Made by a program: the position numbers and the translations under genes | Source: Erythrobacter donghaensis | Lineage (GTDB): Bacteria; Pseudomonadota; Alphaproteobacteria; Sphingomonadales; Sphingomonadaceae | DNA: 64,000 nt | Assembly (NCBI RefSeq): GCF_002155425.1 | Contig: NZ_MUYG01000006.1 | Span: 186,001-250,000 of the forward strand | Reading direction: 5' to 3' | The notes under the pieces: generated by a model | What the model saw: the letters and a program-made list of their open reading frames with translations, nothing else | Told to the model about the DNA's origin: nothing | Database searches by the model: none | Shown: positions 42,213 to 49,597 of the stretch, piece by piece | How the letters are laid out: the number at the start of each line of letters is the position of its first letter | Numbering within the stretch: position 1 is the stretch's first letter

Positions 42213-42748
42213 CAGGCACGCTCGAAGACCGCGAGGCGATCCGCGACATTCTCGCCGCCTATGCCCATGCGATCGATCGGCGGCGATGGGGGATGATGGA
42301 GCGATTGTTCCACCCTTACGCAACCTTCCGCTTCGGGGTGATCGAGGGCGACTGGCGCGGGTTTGTGGAACAGGCCCGCGCGGTGATCGACCCGTGCCTC
42401 GCCACCCAGCACCAGCTCGGCCAGACGATCTTCGGGTTCGAGGGGCAGGACGTGTGTCACACCGAAACCTACATGACCGCGATGCACACCATCCCCCCCG
42501 GCTATCCGCTGGCGGCGGTGTTTCCTGACAAGGGCGTCATCTATTCGGCGGTCGTGGCAGGGCGCTATGTCGACCGCTTCGAGAAGCGTGGGCACGAGTG
42601 GCGCATGGCCCAGCGCACGGGGCTTTACGACTGGCGCGAGTTCCGGGTGGTCGAGGGCGTAGACCTGTCAGACACGCCGGAGGGTGCGGCGGGGTATCAC
42701 GACAAACGCGATCCCTCGACCGCGGCGGTCACAGCTTGGTTGGGGTAA
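42209..42748 (+). CDS. SnoaL-like / NTF2-fold protein (179 aa)
   Basis: A protein of the SnoaL-like NTF2 fold: LEDREAIRDILAAYAHAIDR then WGMMERLFHPYATFRFGVIE at the N-terminus, and a central beta sheet ending with GRYVDRFEKRGHEWRMAQRT and GLYDWREFRVV. In aromatic and terpenoid clusters such proteins include dehydratases, isomerases and ring-hydroxylation helpers. His and Asp residues (H20, D23, H97-like area) line the usual pocket but no specific reaction is evident. ATGA overlap with the MDR gene suggests joint action on the same intermediate. Confidence 0.78.
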   Translation: MTGTLEDREAIRDILAAYAHAIDRRRWGMMERLFHPYATFRFGVIEGDWRGFVEQARAVIDPCLATQHQLGQTIFGFEGQDVCHTETYMTAMHTIPPGYPLAAVFPDKGVIYSAVVAGRYVDRFEKRGHEWRMAQRTGLYDWREFRVVEGVDLSDTPEGAAGYHDKRDPSTAAVTAWLG

Positions 42749-42766
42749 GCAGGCACTTCCAGTTCT

Positions 42767-42859
42767 TCGTCACCCTGAACTTGTTTCAGGGTCCATCGTT
42801 CCTCCCGCACCATCCGCGCCTGCGGAGAAATGGATGCTGAAACAAGTTCAGCATGACGA
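42767..42859. repeat. Intergenic palindromic repeat pair (REP-like, CACCCTGAAC type)
   Basis: Two hairpins lie head to head: ACCCTGAACTTGTTTCAGGG near 42772-42791, and TGCTGAAACAAGTTCAGCA at 42836-42854. The outer arms TCGTCACCC and ATGACGA are also complementary. This type is common between convergent genes in sphingomonads. Confidence 0.75.
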
Positions 42860-42876
42860 GAAAAAGAGAGCGAGCC

Positions 42877-43281
42877 CTACCGCCTGAAATTAAACACGCC
42901 CGACATCGTCGCCACCTGCTCCTCCCCGCGCCACACGCCGCCCGAGGTATAGGCCGTATGCCCGCCCAGCCGGTCGATCCGCACCCGCGCCTCCAGCCAG
43001 TCGCCCAGCCTTGCCGCCGCAAGATAGTTCACCGTCAGCGTCACGGTCGACGGCGTCAGCCGGGGGCGTTCGGCGTCATAGACAGCGTGGCTCAAGGCGA
43101 CATCGGCGAAGGTCGAGATCACCCCGCCATGCGCCGCATCCTGATAGTTAATGTGATGCGGGCAGATCATGAGGCCCACCACGCGCACGCCCTCCACCGC
43201 CGGCCCGATGTAATAGGGCCCACCGTGATCGAGAAAGCCCGGCGAGAAACCGGCGGGTGCAAAGCCTGACGCAACAGCCAT
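42877..43281 (-). CDS. PaaI-type hotdog thioesterase
   Basis: A 134-residue hotdog-fold protein. The key stretch INYQDAAHGGVISTFADVAL carries the HGG motif of the PaaI/YbgC group, in which an Asp or Asn plus Gly activates water for acyl-CoA hydrolysis. Later strands (LTPSTVTLTVNYLAAARLGD) and EARVRIDRLGGHTAY fit the fold. It likely releases CoA from dead-end aryl- or acyl-CoA intermediates made by the divergent acyl-CoA ligase at 43385. A PaaI start with hydrophobic DHGGPYYIG is also typical of its relatives in Sphingomonadales. Confidence 0.85.
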   Translation of the reverse strand: MAVASGFAPAGFSPGFLDHGGPYYIGPAVEGVRVVGLMICPHHINYQDAAHGGVISTFADVALSHAVYDAERPRLTPSTVTLTVNYLAAARLGDWLEARVRIDRLGGHTAYTSGGVWRGEEQVATMSGVFNFRR

Positions 43282-43384
43282 CCCGCCAGCCTAGCGCCGC
43301 CGCGCGCCTGCGCTGCTATGAAATGTGTGAATGACAGCCCGGCGTGCAGGGGGTATCCCCGCGCGGATGGGAGAGAACACAGCA

Positions 43385-44959
43385 TTGGCCGCAGAGTCCT
43401 TTTGCGACGTCGTGCGCGAGCACGCCCGCGTGGCTGGAGACGTGATCGCCTTCACCTACGGGCAGGAGGATATCAGCTTCGCCGAACTCGATGCAGGCGC
43501 AGACCGGGCAGCCAATGCGCTCGCCGCGCTGGGGGTGAAGCCGGGGGACCGGGTCGCCTTCCTCGGCAAGAACCATCCGCTCTATTTCGAGGCCTTTCTG
43601 GGCGCGAACCGGGTGGGCGCGGTGATGACGCCGGTGAACTGGCGCCTCGCCGCGCCCGAGGTCGCCTATGTGCTGGACAACAGCTGCGCGCGCGTGGTCT
43701 TCGTGGGCGAGGGCTTTGCCGAGGTCCTGCGCCAAATCCGCGCCGATTGCCCCCATGTCGAACAGGTAATCGGCATCGACGCGCCTGACTTCCCCGGCAC
43801 CGATTACCGCATCTGGCGCGATGGCTTCCCCGCCAGACCCCCGGCGCACCGGGTGCGGGCCGAGGACGACGCGCTCCAGCTCTACACCTCGGGCACCACC
43901 GGCAAGCCCAAGGGGGCGGTGATCACCCACGGCTCGATCCTTTCCAGCCGCGACGGCACGGCGGCGGGCGATGCAATGCGCGCCTGGCAGGAGCCGGTCC
44001 CCGGCGATGTCACGCTGCTCGCCATGCCGTGCTTCCATATCAGCGGAACGGGCACTGGCATCGGGACGATGGTGGCGGGGACGAATGCGATCGTCCTGCC
44101 CGAATATGATCCGACCAAGGCATTGGACCTGATCCAGAACTACAACATCTCGAAGATCTTCCTCGTGCCCGCGGCACTCCAGATTCTGCTGAATCACCCG
44201 AAGGTGGGCGAGGTCGATTTCTCACGGCTCAAATACGTCACCTATGGCGCCTCCCCCATCCCATTGGAGCTGATGCGCGAGGCGATGCGGGTGATGGGCT
44301 GCGGCTTCGTGCAGATGTACGGCATGACCGAGACCAGCGGCACCATCGTCGCTTTGGACCCCGAGGATCACGTGCCCGAAGGATCGGTGCGGATGCGGAG
44401 TGTCGGCAAGCCGCTCGCCGGGGTCGAGATCAAGGTGATCGACGAGGCGGGCCACGAAGTCCCGGCGGGCACCGTCGGCGAGATCGCCACGCGCTCGGCC
44501 AAGAACATGCGCGGCTATTGGAACAACGCGGATGCCACCGCCGCCACCATCGACGCCGAAGGCTGGCTGCGCACCGGGGATGCCGGGTATCTTGACGAGG
44601 ACGGCTACCTCTACATTCACGACCGGGTGAAGGACATGATCATCTCGGGCGGCGAAAACGTCTATCCCGCCGAGGTCGAGAACGCGCTCTATTCGCACCC
44701 CAAGGTCGCCGATGTCGCGGTGATTGGCGTGCCCGACCCCAAGTGGGGCGAGGCGGTCAAGGCCTGTGTCGTCGTGAAGGCGGGCGAAGAGCTAAGCGAA
44801 GCGGACCTCATCGCCCACGCGCGCACGCTGATTGCGGGTTACAAGTGTCCCAAGTCGGTCGATTTCATCCCGGCGCTGCCGAGAAACCCCTCGGGCAAGA
44901 TCCTGCGCCGCGAGCTGCGCGCGCCTTTTTGGGTGGGGAAAGACCGCGCGGTCAATTGA
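43385..44959 (+). CDS. AMP-dependent acyl-CoA synthetase/ligase
   Basis: A protein of about 524 residues of the ANL superfamily that activates a carboxylic acid with ATP and CoA. Motifs: ATP loop YTSGTTGKPKGA, aromatic/adenine region GMTETSG, GWLRTGDAGYLDEDG, hinge HDRVKDMIISGGENVYPAEV and the catalytic lysine end PRNPSGKILRREL. The start is uncertain. TTG at 43385 has GGGAGAG at ideal spacing; ATG codons at 43367 and 43331 lie upstream without a good site and would add 6 or 18 residues. Divergent from the thioesterase gene. In this island it likely primes an acid for beta-oxidation-like steps by the later acyl-CoA dehydrogenases; the acid is unknown. Confidence 0.87.
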   Translation: MAAESFCDVVREHARVAGDVIAFTYGQEDISFAELDAGADRAANALAALGVKPGDRVAFLGKNHPLYFEAFLGANRVGAVMTPVNWRLAAPEVAYVLDNSCARVVFVGEGFAEVLRQIRADCPHVEQVIGIDAPDFPGTDYRIWRDGFPARPPAHRVRAEDDALQLYTSGTTGKPKGAVITHGSILSSRDGTAAGDAMRAWQEPVPGDVTLLAMPCFHISGTGTGIGTMVAGTNAIVLPEYDPTKALDLIQNYNISKIFLVPAALQILLNHPKVGEVDFSRLKYVTYGASPIPLELMREAMRVMGCGFVQMYGMTETSGTIVALDPEDHVPEGSVRMRSVGKPLAGVEIKVIDEAGHEVPAGTVGEIATRSAKNMRGYWNNADATAATIDAEGWLRTGDAGYLDEDGYLYIHDRVKDMIISGGENVYPAEVENALYSHPKVADVAVIGVPDPKWGEAVKACVVVKAGEELSEADLIAHARTLIAGYKCPKSVDFIPALPRNPSGKILRRELRAPFWVGKDRAVN

Positions 44960-45008
44960 TTCACCCTCCCCCGGCTTCCGGCTACCTATCCCGCCGGACG
45001 AAAGCTCG

Positions 45009-45029
45009 GTCCCGGGTCAAGCCCGGGAC
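45009..45029. terminator. Hairpin between convergent ligase and CMD-like genes
   Basis: GTCCCGGG and CCCGGGAC form a perfect 8-bp stem with a TCAAG loop. It lies in the gap between two convergent stops and may act as a terminator; similar CCCGGGTCAAGCCCGGG units are dispersed repeats in related genomes. Confidence 0.5.
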
Positions 45030-45041
45030 GGGGGAGGTTCG

Positions 45042-45413
45042 TCAAACCCCCGCCAGCTCCGGCAGGCCCACCAGTTCCGCGCGGCATTCCGCATCCGCCA
45101 GCGCCGTGAGCACGGAGAAGGCGACATATCCCGCCTCGCCCAGATGGGCCGAGACCGCCGCCGCCTCGGCATCGGTGATCGCGGTATGCTCGAAGGGCAT
45201 CCGGTGGGCATAGGCGAGGCAAGTGCGGGTGCCTTCATCGAGGCCGCTCTCGTCCGGTGCTGGCCCCATGCGGTGCACCGCTGCCACCGCCTGCCGGGTC
45301 AGCGCCACAAAGGCTGGATCGAGCGCAGCATCGGCGCTGGCGCGGAAGGCGGCGTAGTGCTCGGCCAGCACCGGATTGCCCGCCAGCGCGGCCACCAGTG
45401 GCCCGCCGCTCAC
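45042..45413 (-). CDS. Carboxymuconolactone decarboxylase-like small protein lacking CxxC
   Basis: A 123-residue helical protein coupled by ATGA to the CMD-family gene upstream. The segment LAYAHRMPFEHTAITDAEAA then VSAHLGEAGYVAFSVLTALA resembles the second half of CMD/AhpD-like domains, but the redox CxxC is absent; the only cysteines (C69 and C109 area) are single. It may be a non-catalytic partner subunit of the larger CMD protein. The family call is weak and rests on pattern and pairing. Confidence 0.55.
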   Translation of the reverse strand: MSGGPLVAALAGNPVLAEHYAAFRASADAALDPAFVALTRQAVAAVHRMGPAPDESGLDEGTRTCLAYAHRMPFEHTAITDAEAAAVSAHLGEAGYVAFSVLTALADAECRAELVGLPELAGV

Positions 45414-45943
45414 TCCGCCGCCTCCAGCACCGCGGGCGTGGGCAGCACGGTGCGGTCCATCGCCTCGGGCTCCAGCCCCAGCGTGATCAGCGCCTTGGCG
45501 AGCGCGAGGAACAGCGTCACGCCCAGTCCCAGTTCGGCGATCTGCGCGGGGGTGAGGTGGCGCTGCAAGGCCGCCCGCGCATCGCCGGTCAGCAGGTCAG
45601 GATCGTGGATCAGCGCGTCGGTGAACTTGAGTGCCGCCTTTTCGGCATCACTCAGCCTGGCCGAGGTCTCGTAGCCATCGGCGATGTCGCCGACCGCCTC
45701 CTCGCGCAGGCCTTCCGCCACCGCCTTGTCAAAGCGGACATTGCGGCAGAACCCGCATTGCGTGACGCGGGCGTTGCGCATCCGCGCGACCTCCTTGATC
45801 CGCGCGGAGAGCACGTCCGATCCCCAGAAGCGGCCATAGAGCGCGAAGAAATGTTCGGCGATCGCGGGCTGGTGCGCCAGCACGGAGCCGAAATGCGCCG
45901 GCTCTCCGGGGGTCGCGGATGACACGCGGGGGATGGTCGACAT
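45410..45943 (-). CDS. Carboxymuconolactone decarboxylase / AhpD-like family protein
   Basis: A 177-residue all-helical protein. RIKEVARMRNARVTQCGFCR contains the C63-x2-C66 pair of the AhpD-like branch; the His that normally follows four residues after the second Cys is here R70, so full alkylhydroperoxidase chemistry is uncertain. The C-terminal LTPAQIAELGLGVTLFLALA fits the family. The ATG at 45943 has AAGGAGAGG upstream; longer frames run into the divergent gap. It shares a divergent 123-bp region with the SnoaL gene at 46067. It may remove peroxide formed by the oxygenases of this island, or act as a decarboxylase. Confidence 0.82.
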   Translation of the reverse strand: MSTIPRVSSATPGEPAHFGSVLAHQPAIAEHFFALYGRFWGSDVLSARIKEVARMRNARVTQCGFCRNVRFDKAVAEGLREEAVGDIADGYETSARLSDAEKAALKFTDALIHDPDLLTGDARAALQRHLTPAQIAELGLGVTLFLALAKALITLGLEPEAMDRTVLPTPAVLEAAE

Positions 45944-46066
45944 GCAGCCTCTCCTTCGCGCCGACAGTAGCGCGCCCGGCCCGCATCGCTCGCCTCGCCA
46001 TTTTCGCAGGGGCAAGCGCGGCAGCGGGCGTGGCACAAGGCACTGACGAACCCTTGGGAGAGAACA

Positions 46067-46423
46067 ATGCCGGGCGAAGCACAGCGCGTGATCGAGGAAT
46101 TCTGGCGCATCCAGGACGGCGGCGACTACACCCGGCTGGTCGATCTGTTCGCCGAGGACGCCTTTCTCGAAGACCCGATCTGGGGGCAATACCGGGGCCG
46201 CGAGGCGATCATGGGCTTCATGACGACGATGGTGAAGGAGATGGGCGAGCGCCGCGTCCACTTCACCGTCGACGAGATCTGCGGTGACGATCACGCGGCC
46301 TGGGCGCGCTGGACCATGCACATGGACGGCGCGTCCCCCCGCGGCGGCGTAGGCATCTACAAGGTCGAAGGCGGCAAGCTCACCTATTACCGCGATTACA
46401 TCGACCCGGCGAAGGAGGGGTAA
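46067..46423 (+). CDS. SnoaL-like / NTF2-fold protein (118 aa)
   Basis: A short NTF2-fold protein: VIEEFWRIQDGGDYTRLVDL then FAEDAFLEDPIWGQYRGREA, followed by strands ending in LTYYRDYIDPAKEG. The YRDYID end recalls the WRDYFD end of the limonene-epoxide-hydrolase-like protein at 53912, but the Y-x-N and R-x-D residues of that enzyme are not in place, so hydrolase activity is not predicted. A GGGAGAG site precedes the ATG. The SDR gene follows after 4 bp, indicating an operon. Confidence 0.78.
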   Translation: MPGEAQRVIEEFWRIQDGGDYTRLVDLFAEDAFLEDPIWGQYRGREAIMGFMTTMVKEMGERRVHFTVDEICGDDHAAWARWTMHMDGASPRGGVGIYKVEGGKLTYYRDYIDPAKEG

Positions 46424-46427
46424 GGCA

Positions 46428-47210
46428 ATGGCAGGCAAACTCGAAGGCAAGATCGCCGCGATCACCGGGGGCACGGCAGGCATGGGGCGCGGGATCGCTG
46501 AGGCGTTCCTCGAAGAGGGCGCGCGCGTCGCCCTGTTCGCCCGCAATGCGGACAAGGGCGCGAAGGTGCTCGAAGAGCTGGGGGTGGGCGACAGGGCGAT
46601 CTTCGTCGCGGGCGACGTGATGGCGCAGGGTGACCTCGAAGGCTTCGTCGATCACACCATCGCGCAATTCGGCACGCTCGACATTCTCGTGAACAACGCC
46701 GGTGGCGCGGGTGATTTGCAGCCGCTCGTCAACCTCTCCGACCATGCCTTCGACGAAGCGATGAAGTGGAATGTCTATTCGACCTTCTGGGCCACTCGCC
46801 GCGCGCTGCCGGTGATGCTTGAAAAGCAGGACGGGCGGATCATCAACATCTCCTCGATGGAAGGCAAGCACGGCAAGCCGGTGCTCACCGCCTATTCCGC
46901 CGCCAAGCACGCGGTGAACGGCCTGACCAAGAGCCTCGCGCGCGAAGTCGGGGCGCAGGGGGTGACGGTCAACGCGATCTGCCCCGGGCTCGTCATCACC
47001 GACATCATCCGCAACAACGGCCCCGCCACCGCCAAGGCGATGGGCATGGAGTTCGAGGACATGGTGACGATGTTCGCCTCCGAAGCCGCGATCAAGCGCC
47101 CCAACGAGGTCGAGGAGATCGCCGCTGTCGCGGTGCTGCTCGCCAGCAAAGCCGGGGCCGGGATTACCGGGGCGCAAATCAGCGTCGACGGCGGCACCGC
47201 GCAGTACTGA
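46428..47210 (+). CDS. Short-chain dehydrogenase/reductase
   Basis: A 260-residue classical SDR: TGGTAGMGRG cofactor loop, NNAGG, the serine in NISSMEGKHG and the Y-x3-K pair in VLTAYSAAKHAVNGL. The arginine-containing ALFARNADKG after strand 2 is compatible with NADP. The ending ITGAQISVDGGT is canonical. An AAGGAGGGG site overlaps the end of the SnoaL gene, so the pair is one transcript. Likely oxidises or reduces a cyclic alcohol/ketone intermediate of the island; the substrate is unknown. Confidence 0.9.
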   Translation: MAGKLEGKIAAITGGTAGMGRGIAEAFLEEGARVALFARNADKGAKVLEELGVGDRAIFVAGDVMAQGDLEGFVDHTIAQFGTLDILVNNAGGAGDLQPLVNLSDHAFDEAMKWNVYSTFWATRRALPVMLEKQDGRIINISSMEGKHGKPVLTAYSAAKHAVNGLTKSLAREVGAQGVTVNAICPGLVITDIIRNNGPATAKAMGMEFEDMVTMFASEAAIKRPNEVEEIAAVAVLLASKAGAGITGAQISVDGGTAQY

Positions 47211-47249
47211 GGTCATCGCGCGGTCGTTGCCGGTTCATCGCCATCCCGT

Positions 47250-47271
47250 CGATGTTCCACGTGGAACATCG
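47250..47271. other. parS-like centromere site TGTTCCACGTGGAACA
   Basis: A perfect 22-bp palindrome whose inner 16 bases (47253-47268) match the general ParB-binding parS pattern TGTTNCACGTGNAACA exactly. It lies in the 76-bp gap between two convergent genes, a common place for parS. A simple terminator is an alternative, but no T-run follows and the match to parS is exact. Confidence 0.75.
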
Positions 47272-47286
47272 GTGAGGGCTTTCGGA

Positions 47287-48096
47287 CTACCCCTGCAACT
47301 TCGCCATCGCCGCACCCACCGCCGCCTCGATATCGCGCGCTTGCGGATTGCCTCGGAGCGTCAGCCCGCCATTGGGCTGGATGTTCTGCCCGGTGATGAA
47401 GGCCGTATCGGTGCACAGCCACAGGCAGGCGTAAGCGACATCCTCGACCGTGTTGAGCCGCCCCAGAGGATAGCGCGGCAGGAAGGCATCGACGAGGCCG
47501 GGCACCTGAAAGCTCTCGTGAGTCATCGGGCTGTCGGTGAAGGCGGGGGAGACGGTGTTGGCCTTGATGCCCAAGTGCCCGAAATCATTGGCAACGCACT
47601 CGATCAGCGCCTCGCTGCCGCGCTTGGTGCCGATATAGGCGGCGTGGTTGGGTATCAGCGCCTTGGTGGTGGCCGACGACAGGCTGATGAGCGAACCGCC
47701 GGTCGGGGCCTGCGCGCTCATCACCCGGACGAAGGCTTGCAGGAAATGGTGCACGCCCTTGAACTGGAGGTCGACGATCTGGTCGAGCTGCTCCTCGGTG
47801 ATCTCCAGCATCGAGGCGAGCAGGCCCCAGCCGGTGGTGTTGATCGCGATATCGACCCGGCCGAAGGTCGCCGCGGCCTTGTCGGCCATGGCATTGACCT
47901 CGGCCTTGCTGGTGATGTCGCACAGCGCATAGGCGCCGCCGATCTCCTCGGCGAGCGCGGCGAGCGGGGCTTCCTTGCGGCCCGCCACCATCACCTTCGC
48001 CCCCTCGGCCGCGAACAGGCGGGCGATGACCTGGCCCATATTGCCCTCCGATGCCGCCCCCAGAATGACCGCGGTCTTGCCTTCGAGTTGTCCCAT
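47287..48096 (-). CDS. SDR with FabI-like cofactor loop
   Basis: A 269-residue SDR. The cofactor loop ILGAASEGNMGQ deviates from classical T-G-x3-G-x-G and resembles enoyl reductase-type or divergent SDRs. INTTGWG replaces NNAG. The serine is in ISLSSATTKA and the Y-x3-K pair in HAAYIGTKRGSEALIE, so catalysis is expected. AGRKEAPLAAL after strand 2 suggests NADP. It is convergent with the SDR at 46428 and divergent from the SnoaL gene at 48219. AAGGAGAGG lies ahead of the ATG. Substrate unknown. Confidence 0.85.
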   Translation of the reverse strand: MGQLEGKTAVILGAASEGNMGQVIARLFAAEGAKVMVAGRKEAPLAALAEEIGGAYALCDITSKAEVNAMADKAAATFGRVDIAINTTGWGLLASMLEITEEQLDQIVDLQFKGVHHFLQAFVRVMSAQAPTGGSLISLSSATTKALIPNHAAYIGTKRGSEALIECVANDFGHLGIKANTVSPAFTDSPMTHESFQVPGLVDAFLPRYPLGRLNTVEDVAYACLWLCTDTAFITGQNIQPNGGLTLRGNPQARDIEAAVGAAMAKLQG

Positions 48097-48147
48097 CGCG
48101 CCTCTCCTTTCGGCGGGGGAGTAACACGGCGGGCGGGCTGCCGACCC

Positions 48148-48170
48148 TTCCCAAAAGTGGGCATTGTTCG
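48148..48170 (+). promoter_or_regulatory. Candidate regulatory box CCAAAAGTGGGCATTG upstream of the SnoaL gene
   Basis: This sequence is 15 of 16 identical to the box upstream of the Rieske gene at 30964 and sits at a similar distance (48 bp) from its ATG. It lies in the divergent gap to the SDR at 47287 and may control both. Confidence 0.45.
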
Positions 48171-48218
48171 CCCGGCGCGCGCGCCCGATAGCGGCGGCAG
48201 ACCAAGGGGAGAGCCGCC

Positions 48219-48629
48219 ATGTTTACAGGACCGCTGGAGGATCGCGTCGCGATTGCCGAACTCAACGGCACCTATGCCGATGGCGTGGTGCGCTTCGATG
48301 CCGAGACCTGGGGCAGCGTCTGGGCCGAGGACGCAGACTGGGACCTGATGGGCCACAAGACCAGGGGCAAAGACGCGATCGTCGCCTTCTGGAACGGCGC
48401 GATGGGGGGGTTGCATGCGGTCAGCTTCCAATGCGTGCCTTGCATGATCGAAGTCACCGGAAACACCGCGAAATCGCGGGTGCAGACGCAAGAAATCCTC
48501 AAGCCTAAGGAGGGCAAGGCGCGCCATGTTGGCGGGCTGTATGAGGACACTCTGGCCAAGATCGACGGGCGCTGGGTGTTCACCAGCCGCACGTTCCGTA
48601 TTGTCGCCGAATTCGGTGTGGAGAGCTGA
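48219..48629 (+). CDS. SnoaL-like / NTF2-fold protein (136 aa)
   Basis: A SnoaL_4-type protein: DRVAIAELNGTYADGVVRFD then WGSVWAEDADWDLMGHKTRG and KDAIVAFWNGAM, with a strand FTSRTFRIV at the end. This NTF2-like group includes subunits and isomerases of aromatic and steroid-like catabolism. GGGGAGAG precedes the ATG. The antibiotic-biosynthesis-monooxygenase-like gene begins 5 bp after its stop, so they share an mRNA. No catalytic residues are obvious. Confidence 0.8.
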   Translation: MFTGPLEDRVAIAELNGTYADGVVRFDAETWGSVWAEDADWDLMGHKTRGKDAIVAFWNGAMGGLHAVSFQCVPCMIEVTGNTAKSRVQTQEILKPKEGKARHVGGLYEDTLAKIDGRWVFTSRTFRIVAEFGVES

Positions 48630-48634
48630 AGACC

Positions 48635-48976
48635 ATGGCCAAGATCCTGATTTCCGCCCAGATCGATCTCGATCCCGCCCAGCGCGACGAGGCTCTGCGG
48701 ACCGCGCGTCCGCATATCGAGGCAGCGCTCGCCGAGAAGGGCTGCATCCACTACGACTGGAGCGCCTGTTCGATGAATCCCGCGCGCGTGAACGTGTTCG
48801 AGGAGTGGGAGAGCGAGGAAGCGCTCGCTGCCCATTTCCGCGATCCGGCCTATACGGGCATGCGCGACCACATTGGCCAGTTCGGCATCACCGGCGCGGT
48901 GAGCTGCAAGTATCGAGTCGACGCGGAGGGCCCGGTCTACAACGCGCAAGGCCAAGCGACCGAGGCCTTCGACTGA
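48635..48976 (+). CDS. Antibiotic biosynthesis monooxygenase-like (putative quinol monooxygenase)
   Basis: A 113-residue ABM-domain protein with the usual ferredoxin-like fold pattern: ILISAQIDLDPAQRDEALRT, then AALAEKGCIHYDWSAC (the CxxY/W-type strand seen in YgiN-like proteins), VNVFEEWESEEALAAHFRDP and the loop YTGMRDHI. These dimeric cofactor-free enzymes oxidise quinols or help in electron/oxygen handling. The role here is likely in the oxidation of an aromatic or quinoid intermediate. The TGA overlaps the presumed CTG start of the mobA-like gene. Confidence 0.83.
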   Translation: MAKILISAQIDLDPAQRDEALRTARPHIEAALAEKGCIHYDWSACSMNPARVNVFEEWESEEALAAHFRDPAYTGMRDHIGQFGITGAVSCKYRVDAEGPVYNAQGQATEAFD

Positions 48977-49485
48977 GGCTGCTGGGCGCCATCCTCGCTG
49001 GCGGACAGGCGCGGCGGTTCGGCAGCGACAAGGCGCAGGCGCTGTATCAGGGCGCGCGGCTGATCGACCGGGTTGCCGAGGCACTGGCGGCACAATGCGA
49101 AAGCGTGGTGGTCTGCGGGCGCGAGGAGACAGGCTTCGTGTGTGTCCCCGACTGGCCCGAAGCAGGTCTCGGCCCCCTCGGCGGGCTGGCAGCGGCGCTG
49201 CGCCATGCCAAGGCGGGCGGGTTCACCCATGTGCTGTCCGCCGGGGTCGATGCGCCTGATTTGCCGCATGATTTGGCCGCGACGCTCGCGGGCGACGGCG
49301 CAGCGATTGTGGAGAGCCAGCCGGTGGTGGGGTTGTGGCCGGTCGGCGCTTCGCCCGCGCTCTCAGCGTTCATAGAAGGCGGCGGGCGGTCGCTTTACCG
49401 CTGCGCCGATCATATCGGCGCGCGGCGGGTGGAGCTCCCGGCCCCTCTGATGAACGTCAACCGGCCCGAGGATCTAGCACGCTGA
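48973..49485 (+). CDS. mobA: MobA-like molybdenum cofactor guanylyltransferase
   Basis: About 170 residues with the nucleotidyltransferase signature GAILAGGQARRFGSDKAQAL (G-x-R-F-G-x-D-K), the GPLGGLAAAL block, and the metal/nucleotide Asp in SAGVDAPDLP. The end PLMNVNRPEDL is classical for MobA. It attaches GMP to molybdopterin to make the guanine dinucleotide form used by DMSO-reductase-family enzymes; such an enzyme is encoded at 50723. No ATG, GTG or TTG lies close to the conserved start: CTG at 48973 overlapping the previous stop (CTGA), with GAGG 7 bp upstream, is the best candidate; a start further upstream inside the ABM gene cannot be excluded. Slightly shorter than typical MobA (about 190). 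Confidence 0.83.
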   Translation: MRLLGAILAGGQARRFGSDKAQALYQGARLIDRVAEALAAQCESVVVCGREETGFVCVPDWPEAGLGPLGGLAAALRHAKAGGFTHVLSAGVDAPDLPHDLAATLAGDGAAIVESQPVVGLWPVGASPALSAFIEGGGRSLYRCADHIGARRVELPAPLMNVNRPEDLAR

Positions 49486-49492
49486 CCCCAAA

Positions 49493-49583
49493 CCGTTCGG
49501 GCTGAGCTTGTCGAAGCCCCGTCCTTTCTTTCCACCACAACGAAGGAAGAAGTGCGGCCCTTCGACAAGCTCAGGGCGAACGG
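49493..49583. repeat. Intergenic inverted repeat (CTTCGACAAGCTCAG type)
   Basis: Arms at 49493-49516 and 49560-49583 pair at 22 of 24 positions; the arm reads CTTCGACAAGCTCAGG-GCGAACGG on the right side. A shorter inner pairing GGGCT/AGCCC exists in the left arm. It lies between convergent genes and belongs to a repeat type widespread in related bacteria. Confidence 0.75.
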
Positions 49584-49597
49584 ATTGAAGACGAGGG

